Part shown: piece by piece, positions 5,894 to 10,881 of the stretch
How the letters are laid out: every line of letters begins with the position of its first letter
How positions within the stretch are numbered: position 1 is the first letter of the stretch
NCBI GenBank assembly: GCA_027489135.1
Contig: JAIYAI010000419.1
Span: forward strand, 1-10,881
DNA length: 10,881 nucleotides
Direction: 5' to 3'
DNA from: Acetobacteraceae bacterium
GTDB lineage: Bacteria; Pseudomonadota; Alphaproteobacteria; Acetobacterales; Acetobacteraceae
Position numbers and translations under genes: made by a program
Notes under the pieces: model-generated
Databases searched by the model: none
The model's input: the letters and a program-made list of their open reading frames with translations, nothing else
What the model was told of the DNA's origin: nothing

Positions 5894-7543
5894 ATGACAG
5901 CCCACATGACCGATCCGGTAACCCTCGCCGTCCTCGACAACCGGCTGCGCGCCATCGTCGAGGAGATGGGGGAGGCGATGCTGCGCACCTCCTACAGCCA
6001 GATCCTCAACTCCTCCCGCGACTTCTCCATTGCCCTTTGCGACGCGGGCTGCCGGCTGGTGGCGCAGGCCGACCACATTCCGGTGCATGTCGGCGCCATG
6101 CCCTGGGCGGCGAAATCGGTCGCCGACGCCTTCGCCGGCCAGGTCAGGGAGGGCGATTGCTTCCTGATGAACGACCCTGCGTATGGGGGCAGCCACCTGC
6201 CCGACCTGACCGTGGTGCTGCCGGTCTTCGCCGAAGGGGCTCTACGCTTCTGGTCCGTCGTCCGCGCCCACCAGACCGATATCGGCGGCGCGACCATGGG
6301 TGGATACAATCCGGGCGCGACGGAACTCTGGCAGGAGGGGCTGCGCGTCCCCCCGATCCGGATCGGCGAGGATGGGGGCCTGCGCGAGGACCTGATCCGC
6401 ATGATCGTCACCAACACGCGCCTCGCCCGCGACGTGCGGGGCGACCTGATGGCGATGATCGGGTCGGCGCGGCTCGGGGAGACGCGGCTGAAGCCGCTGC
6501 TGGCGAAATACGGACCCGATTACCTGGATAGCGCGGTGTCGCAGATCCTGGATCTGTCCGAAGCCCATGCGCGGCGGATCGTCGCCGCCTGGCCCGATGG
6601 CGAATGGACCGGGGAGGCGATCCTCGACGATGACGGCTTCGACCGGGTGGACATTGCGATCAGGGCGCGCGTGACCAAGCGGGGCGACGGGTTGCGGGTG
6701 GACCTGACGGAGAGCGATCCGCAGACCACCGGATTCGTGAACTCATCCTTCGCCAACATGCGCTCAGCCGTCGCCATGGCGTTTGCGTTCCTGCTCGACC
6801 CCGAGGTCTCGAAGAACGACGGCGCCTTCCGGGTGGTGGAGGTGGTGGCGAAGCAGGGCACGGTGGTCTGGGCCGACGAGACCCGGCCCGTGACCATGTG
6901 CACCAGCCACTGCTCCAACGAGATCGTCGAGGCGATCATCCGCGCCATGCAGCATTGCTGCCCGGAGCGGGCGATGGGCGGCTGGGGGCGGCGCTTCCGC
7001 GTGGCGATCCAGGGCAAGGATGCACGCAGGCCGGGCCGGCAGTTCGTCTGGCACATGTTCCATGCGCGGCCGGGCGGCGGCGGGTCCTCGGGCGGCGATG
7101 GCTGGTCGACCAGCGGGGAATGGCACAGCGCGGGCGGGCTGAAATTCGGCTCCGTCGAGATGGCGGAGGCGCGCTTTCCGTTGCTCTTCGAACACCATGA
7201 ATTCCTGCCCGGCTCGCAGGGCGATGGTCGGTATCGCGGCGGCCTCGGCGGCGAACTAGTGATGAAGATCGAGGCCGACGGCCCCTCCCGCGCCAACACC
7301 GCAGGCGACGGCGCGCGGCATGGCGCCGCGGGCATGCAGGGCGGCGAGGACGGCAAGCCGCACCATTACGTGCTGCGCCGCGCCGACGGCACGGAGCAGG
7401 TCTTGAAGACGAAGCAGGTCGGCATCCCCGTACAACCCGGCGACCGGCTCCATGTGCGGGCAGGCGGTGGCGGCGGCTGGGGGCCGCCCGCCGAACGCGA
7501 CCCCAACGCGCGGGAACGCGACGCGCGCGAGGGGTACGTCTGA
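5894..7543 (+). CDS. hyuB: HyuB-type subunit, hydantoinase B/oxoprolinase family (N-methylhydantoinase B)
   Basis: This protein of 549 residues matches the hydantoinase B/oxoprolinase family along its length, which is the usual length. With HyuA it forms ATP-dependent enzymes that hydrolyse cyclic amides (hydantoins, 5-oxoproline, imides) or, in relatives, carboxylate ketones such as acetone or acetophenone. Seen in the sequence: the N-terminal RTSYSQILNSSRDFSIAL block with LVAQADHIPVHVGAMP after it, the NDPAYGGSHLPDLTVV motif with His101 and Asp104, the RAHQTDIGG motif with His126 and Asp129, and the Gly-rich C-terminal RYRGGLGG and GGGGGWGPP stretches. The start is ATG 5894; ATG 5906 in frame is an alternative, and neither has a clear ribosome site. 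The stop overlaps the hyuA start in TGATG, indicating translational coupling and a 1:1 complex. The order hyuB-hyuA is the reverse of the commonly seen hyuA-hyuB. Confidence 0.93.
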   Translation: MTAHMTDPVTLAVLDNRLRAIVEEMGEAMLRTSYSQILNSSRDFSIALCDAGCRLVAQADHIPVHVGAMPWAAKSVADAFAGQVREGDCFLMNDPAYGGSHLPDLTVVLPVFAEGALRFWSVVRAHQTDIGGATMGGYNPGATELWQEGLRVPPIRIGEDGGLREDLIRMIVTNTRLARDVRGDLMAMIGSARLGETRLKPLLAKYGPDYLDSAVSQILDLSEAHARRIVAAWPDGEWTGEAILDDDGFDRVDIAIRARVTKRGDGLRVDLTESDPQTTGFVNSSFANMRSAVAMAFAFLLDPEVSKNDGAFRVVEVVAKQGTVVWADETRPVTMCTSHCSNEIVEAIIRAMQHCCPERAMGGWGRRFRVAIQGKDARRPGRQFVWHMFHARPGGGGSSGGDGWSTSGEWHSAGGLKFGSVEMAEARFPLLFEHHEFLPGSQGDGRYRGGLGGELVMKIEADGPSRANTAGDGARHGAAGMQGGEDGKPHHYVLRRADGTEQVLKTKQVGIPVQPGDRLHVRAGGGGGWGPPAERDPNARERDAREGYV

Positions 7544-9600
7544 TGGCCGCTTCCCTCTATCGCATCGGCGTCGATGTCGGCGGCACCTTCACCGACGTCG
7601 TCGGGATCGCCGATGACGGCACCGAGACGCTCGCCAAGGCCGCCAGCACGCCGGCGGACCAGAGCGAGGGCGTGATCGCGGGCCTCGGCAACCTGGCCAC
7701 CGCGCTGGGCTTGACACTGGCGGACCTGCTGGCACGGACGGAACGCATCGTCCACGGCACCACCGTCGCCACCAACGCGCTGCTGGAGCGCAAGGGCTCG
7801 AAGCTCGCATTGCTGACGACGGAAGGGCACCGCGACGTCATCGAGATGCGCGAGGGGCTGAAGCCGGAGCGCTACGACATGCGCCTGCCCGCGCCGGAAC
7901 CGCTGGTGCCGCGGCGGCTGCGGATCGGCGTCACGGAGCGCCTGCGCGCCGATGGCAGCGTCGAGAAGCCCGTCGATCCGGCTTCGGTGGACCGCGCCAT
8001 CGCGACCCTGAAGGCCGAGGGCGTGGAGGCGGTCGCCATCGCCTTCCTGCACGCCTGGCGCGATCCGAAGCACGAGCACGCGGCCGCCGAGGCGCTCAGG
8101 CGTGCCATGCCGGAGGCCTATGTCACCTGCTCGGCCGACGTGCTGCCGCAGATCAAGGAGTTCGAGCGCTTCAGCACCACGGCGGTGAACGCCTATGTCG
8201 GCCCCATCGTCTCCCGCTACCTCAACCGCCTCGCCGGACGGCTGGAGGAGGCGGGGTACGCGGGCACGCTCTTCGTCATCCTCAGCCATGGCGGCGTGGC
8301 TCCGGTGGAGGAAGCCGCGCGCCTCGCCGTCGGCACGGCGCTGTCCGGCCCCGCGGGCGGCGTGGCGGCCGCCGTCGCGCTGGCGCGGCAGGGCATGGGC
8401 CAGGACCTCGTCACCTGCGACAGGGGCGGTACCTCGACCGATATCGCGCTGGTGGTGGGCGGCGAGGCGGCGCTGGGGCGCGGCCGCGTCGTCGGCGGCG
8501 AGCGGATCGCCCTCGAAAGCCTCGACATCGTGACGCTCGGCGCCGGCGGCGGGTCGCTGGCGCATCTCGGCTCCAGCGGCACGCTGCAGGTCGGGCCGCA
8601 GAGCGCCGGCGCCGTGCCCGGCCCCGCCTGCTACGGCGCCGGCGGGACGGAACCCGCGGTAACGGACGCCAACCTCGTGCTCGGCTATCTCGATCCCCGG
8701 AACTTCCTCGGCGGGCGGAAGACGCTGGACGTCGCGGCGGCGGAGCGGGCGGTGGCGGCGCTCGCCGCGAAGCTCGGCATCGGCACGGAGGCCTGCGCGC
8801 TCGGCATCCATCGCCTGGTGAATGCCCGCATGGCCGATGGCGTGCGCGTCGCCACCGTGCGCCGCGGCGTCGATCCACGCGATGCGACCTTGCTCGCCTT
8901 CGGCGGCGCGGCGGGGCTGCACGCCACAGCCGTGGCGCGCGAACTCGGCCTCCGCCGCGCCGCGGTGCCGCTGTTTGCCGCCGGCCTCTCGGCCTGGGGT
9001 ATGCTGCAATCGGATCTCCGCTACGAAGGTGCGCAGAGCGCGGTGGGCGCCACCGGCATGCCGCCCGAGGCGGAGATCGCCGCGCTGTTCGATTCGCTGG
9101 AGCGCCAGGGTCGCGCGCGCATGGCGGCCTGGTACACGGGCGAGATCACGGCGCTGCGCAGCGCCGACATGCGCTATGGCGAGCAGGTCTTCGAGGTCGC
9201 GGTGCCGCTCGACGGGCTGGACTGGCGGCCCGAGGGCCTGGCCGACCGGCTGCGCGCCGCCTTCCACGCGCGGCACCGCAGCCTCTTCACCTACGACCTG
9301 CCGGAGGAGGAGGTGGTGCTGGTCAATGCCCGCGTCGCCGTGGTCGGGCGCCTGCCGCAGGTCGCCTCCGCCACGCGGGCGGCCGGCGCGGCGGCGGCGC
9401 CGACCGGCACACGCCGCATCCTGCTGGAGGAGGGCGCGGCCGAGGTGCCGGTGCTGCCCTTCACCCGCCTCGCCCCCGGGCAGGCGGTGGCGGGGCCGGC
9501 GATCGTGGAGAGCGACACGACGACGGTGCTGCTGCGGCCGGGCGATGCGGCGACGATGGACGGACGCGGCTGGCTCGACGTCGCCGTGCCGGCGGCCTGA
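7543..9600 (+). CDS. hyuA: HyuA-type ATP-binding subunit, hydantoinase A/oxoprolinase family (N-methylhydantoinase A)
   Basis: This 685-residue protein is a full-length member of the hydantoinase A/oxoprolinase family, in which an actin-like ATPase fold phosphorylates the substrate carbonyl before ring opening by the HyuAB complex. Motifs in order: phosphate loop GVDVGGTFTDV at residues 9-19, VHGTTVATNALLERKG from residue 70, the LLTTEGHRDVIEMREG block with LKPERYDMR after it, SHGGVAP near 248, LSGPAGGV at 267-274, the second phosphate motif DRGGTSTD at 293-300, and GAGGGS near 333. The usual sequence at the second motif is DMGGTSTD; Arg294 replaces the Met. GAGGGG eight bases before the ATG, within the hyuB 3' end, and the TGATG overlap fix the start. 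The alpha/beta hydrolase gene follows after 14 bases. The family is certain; whether the substrate is hydantoin, oxoproline or another lactam is not determinable here. Confidence 0.95.
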   Translation: MAASLYRIGVDVGGTFTDVVGIADDGTETLAKAASTPADQSEGVIAGLGNLATALGLTLADLLARTERIVHGTTVATNALLERKGSKLALLTTEGHRDVIEMREGLKPERYDMRLPAPEPLVPRRLRIGVTERLRADGSVEKPVDPASVDRAIATLKAEGVEAVAIAFLHAWRDPKHEHAAAEALRRAMPEAYVTCSADVLPQIKEFERFSTTAVNAYVGPIVSRYLNRLAGRLEEAGYAGTLFVILSHGGVAPVEEAARLAVGTALSGPAGGVAAAVALARQGMGQDLVTCDRGGTSTDIALVVGGEAALGRGRVVGGERIALESLDIVTLGAGGGSLAHLGSSGTLQVGPQSAGAVPGPACYGAGGTEPAVTDANLVLGYLDPRNFLGGRKTLDVAAAERAVAALAAKLGIGTEACALGIHRLVNARMADGVRVATVRRGVDPRDATLLAFGGAAGLHATAVARELGLRRAAVPLFAAGLSAWGMLQSDLRYEGAQSAVGATGMPPEAEIAALFDSLERQGRARMAAWYTGEITALRSADMRYGEQVFEVAVPLDGLDWRPEGLADRLRAAFHARHRSLFTYDLPEEEVVLVNARVAVVGRLPQVASATRAAGAAAAPTGTRRILLEEGAAEVPVLPFTRLAPGQAVAGPAIVESDTTTVLLRPGDAATMDGRGWLDVAVPAA

Positions 9601-9614
9601 GGGGAGACAGGACG

Positions 9615-10367
9615 ATGCCCTTCCTCGAAAACGGCCCGGTGCGCATCCACTACCAGGATGTCGGATCGGGCTTCCCCGTGCTGCTCATCCCGGGCGGCGG
9701 GCTGAATGCCACCATGTCCTATGTGGCGGAGCGCGCGCCCTTCAACGCGCTGGAGGTGCTCAGCGCCGAGTACCGCTGCATCACCATGGATCTCCGCAAC
9801 GCCGATGGCGGCCAGTCCAGCGGCCCGCTGGAGATCGACCGGCCCTGGGACGCCTATACCGACGACCACCTCGCGCTACTCGATCATCTCGGCGTCGATC
9901 GCTTCATGGTGCTGGGTTTCTGTATCGGCGGCCCGTTTTCCTGGAACCTGATCCGGCGCGCACCGGACCGCGTGGTCGCGGCCGTGCTGGCCCAACCCAG
10001 CGGCTTCCGGCCGGAGGCGCCGACGCTGTTCAAGGACAACAACATGGCGGGCTGGGGGCCGAAGCTCTGCGCGCGGCGGCCCGAGATCAGCATGGCCATG
10101 GTCGAGGCCTTCCTCGACCGCATGTACGGCGCCAACCCGGACTTCGTCTTCACCGTGACGCGCGACTTCGTCCGCGCCTGCCAGACGCCGGTGCTGGTGC
10201 TGCCGGACGACATCCCCGCGCACCCTTACGCGGTCGCCATGGAGAGCGCGATGCTGGCGCCTCGGGGCCAGGCCAGCCTCTACCCCTGGAAGGATCCGCC
10301 GGATCGCATCCCCCTCGCGGTGCGGCACATCCAGAGCTTCCTGCGGGCGCACGCACCGGCCCGGTAG
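9615..10367 (+). CDS. Alpha/beta-hydrolase with cysteine at the nucleophile position
   Basis: This 250-residue protein has the alpha/beta-hydrolase fold pattern: the N-terminal RIHYQDVGSGFPVLLIPGGG strand and oxyanion-type loop, the DLRNADGGQSSGP turn at about 56-68 (cf. DLRGHGxS), and the nucleophile elbow GFCIGG at residues 101-106 with Cys103 instead of Ser. The GxCxG elbow is known from dienelactone hydrolases. The acid region reads VLVLPDDIPAHPYAVA with Asp198/Asp199 and a nearby His203, but the usual C-terminal Gly-His that completes the triad is absent: the region reads LYPWKDPPDRIPLAV. His203 or His238 might substitute. No signal peptide is present. GGGGAG at 9601-9606, eight bases before the ATG, supports this start, and the close spacing to hyuA implies the same operon. 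It may hydrolyse a lactone or thioester-like intermediate, or be non-hydrolytic; the function is inferred only. Confidence 0.85.
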   Translation: MPFLENGPVRIHYQDVGSGFPVLLIPGGGLNATMSYVAERAPFNALEVLSAEYRCITMDLRNADGGQSSGPLEIDRPWDAYTDDHLALLDHLGVDRFMVLGFCIGGPFSWNLIRRAPDRVVAAVLAQPSGFRPEAPTLFKDNNMAGWGPKLCARRPEISMAMVEAFLDRMYGANPDFVFTVTRDFVRACQTPVLVLPDDIPAHPYAVAMESAMLAPRGQASLYPWKDPPDRIPLAVRHIQSFLRAHAPAR

Positions 10368-10390
10368 CCGATAGCCCCTTGCCAGCGACG

Positions 10391-10410
10391 CGCCGGCACG
10401 GTTGCCTGCG
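10391..10410 (+). other. Hairpin-forming inverted repeat between hydrolase and second FAH gene
   Basis: In the 71-base gap after the alpha/beta hydrolase, the arms CGCCGGCA (10391-10398) and TGCCTGCG (10403-10410) pair in seven of eight positions around the loop CGGT. No run of T follows, so it is not a normal intrinsic terminator; it may be an intra-operon RNA processing or attenuation structure, an operator, or chance in GC-rich DNA. Confidence 0.3.
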
Positions 10411-10438
10411 CCCCCGATACTCCTGTGAGGAAACCGCC

Positions 10439-10881
10439 ATGACGAAGCTCGCCACCTTCACCGACGCCAAGGGCACGCGCGTCGGCGCCGTGCTGGAGGA
10501 CGGGCGCATCGTCGACCTCGTCGCCGCCGGCGTTGCCGCCGCATCCGACATGATCGGGCTCATCGAGGCCGGGCCCGCGGCCCTCGCCGCCGCCAAGGCC
10601 GCCGCCGCGTCCGCCCCCGCCGGCGCCGTCATCGCCAAGGGCGCCGCGCAGATCGAGGCGCCGATCCCCCGCCCCCGCCGCAACGTCTTCTGTGTCGGCC
10701 GCAACTACATGGACCACGTCGCGGAGGGCGACCGCACCCGTGGCATCACCAACTCCGAGCTCCCCAAGTTCCCGCAATTCTTCACCAAGGTGCCGGAGGC
10801 CGTCATCCCCGACGGCGCGCCGATCCCGAACCATATCGGCACGACGGCGTGGCTCGACTACGAGGTCGAGCTCGCGGTGGT
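10439..10881 (+). CDS. FAH-family protein with N-terminal extension domain, 3' end cut off
   Basis: The open frame runs off the right edge; 147 complete residues are present of a family length near 280-300. Residues 1-75 form the small N-terminal domain of longer FAH-family proteins (FTDAKGTRVGAVLEDGRIVDL), with an Ala-rich linker. The catalytic domain begins at IPRPRRNVFCVGRNYMDHVAEG, with the lid dyad His93 and Glu96 intact in NYxxHxxE, then FFTKVPEAVIPDGAPI and the first two metal ligands Glu142 and Glu144 in LDYEVELAVV. FAH-fold enzymes hydrolyse or decarboxylate acylpyruvates, beta-keto acids or ring-cleavage products. GAGGA at 10427-10431, seven bases upstream, supports the ATG. It lies 71 bases beyond the alpha/beta hydrolase in the same direction and probably belongs to the hyuBA unit. 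Unlike the short FAH protein at 2442-3218 it looks fully catalytic. The substrate is unknown. Confidence 0.92.
   Translation, partial: MTKLATFTDAKGTRVGAVLEDGRIVDLVAAGVAAASDMIGLIEAGPAALAAAKAAAASAPAGAVIAKGAAQIEAPIPRPRRNVFCVGRNYMDHVAEGDRTRGITNSELPKFPQFFTKVPEAVIPDGAPIPNHIGTTAWLDYEVELAV

Noticed and set aside
3221..6196. A single 991-residue minus-strand frame that includes the SMP-30 protein.
   Set aside because: Only the part from 4177 downward resembles a protein. The upstream part is low-complexity Arg/Pro/Ala/Gly and overlaps the well-supported GT39-like gene in another frame. The ribosome site before 4177 supports the shorter gene, so this is not a fusion.
6269..6286. The HQTDIGG motif in HyuB as a lost catalytic residue compared with HHADIGG.
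   Set aside because: The second position is, as far as I recall, variable in the family (His or Trp occur); His126 and Asp129 are kept, so this was not counted as an oddity.
7366..9276. A 636-residue minus-strand frame opposite hyuA.
   Set aside because: It lies opposite a full-length, motif-complete HyuA and has a His/Arg/Gly/Ala-rich composition typical of GC-rich antisense shadows; no family motif was recognised.
10416..10421. GATACT as a -10 box for a separate promoter of the second FAH gene.
   Set aside because: No fitting -35 is present at 16-18 bases, and transcription would begin inside the ribosome site at 10427-10431.

Overview
This window is a high-GC (roughly 70% by eye), densely coding stretch of bacterial chromosome with almost no intergenic space. 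The base composition, the codon use (large spurious ORFs opposite real genes) and the gene mix (M20 amidase, TTC38-type TPR protein, two fumarylacetoacetase-fold enzymes, SMP-30 lactonase, HyuA/HyuB) suggest a metabolically versatile alphaproteobacterium, perhaps an Acetobacteraceae/Roseomonas-type organism. That assignment is inferred from protein style and was not tested. No RNA gene, CRISPR array, transposase, phage gene, transporter or transcription regulator is visible.

Layout. (1) Bases 1-2406, + strand: the 3' part of an M20-family N-carbamoyl-amino-acid/allantoate-type amidohydrolase, cut by the left edge, followed after 15 bases by a 450-residue TTC38-like tetratricopeptide protein. 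(2) Bases 2442-5787, - strand: a compact cluster transcribed leftwards in the order GT39-like membrane glycosyltransferase, SMP-30/gluconolactonase-like protein, short FAH-family protein. It converges on the TPR gene across a 35-base gap that holds one copy of a 17-base direct repeat. (3) Bases 5788-5893: a 106-base divergent promoter region. (4) Bases 5894-10881, + strand: hyuB, hyuA (stop and start overlap in TGATG), an alpha/beta hydrolase with a cysteine in the nucleophile elbow, and a second, longer FAH-family gene cut by the right edge.

How they may work together. HyuA and HyuB are the two subunits of ATP-dependent hydantoinase/oxoprolinase-type enzymes that open cyclic amides or imides. 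An M20 amidase of the carbamoyl-amino-acid type is the classic next step in hydantoin use, and one lies about 4.9 kb away on the same strand. The alpha/beta hydrolase, the SMP-30 lactonase-like protein and two FAH-fold C-C hydrolases/decarboxylases would suit breakdown of the opened carbon skeleton. The window is therefore best read as a catabolic neighbourhood for an unidentified cyclic amide, imide or lactone. No substrate can be named from the sequence, and the membrane glycosyltransferase and TPR protein have no obvious part in it.

The most interesting points are: altered catalytic or substrate motifs in four of the enzymes (M20, short FAH, HyuA, alpha/beta hydrolase); the hyuBA-hydrolase-FAH gene set as a possible uncharacterised pathway; and a bacterial TTC38 homologue coupled to an amidase.
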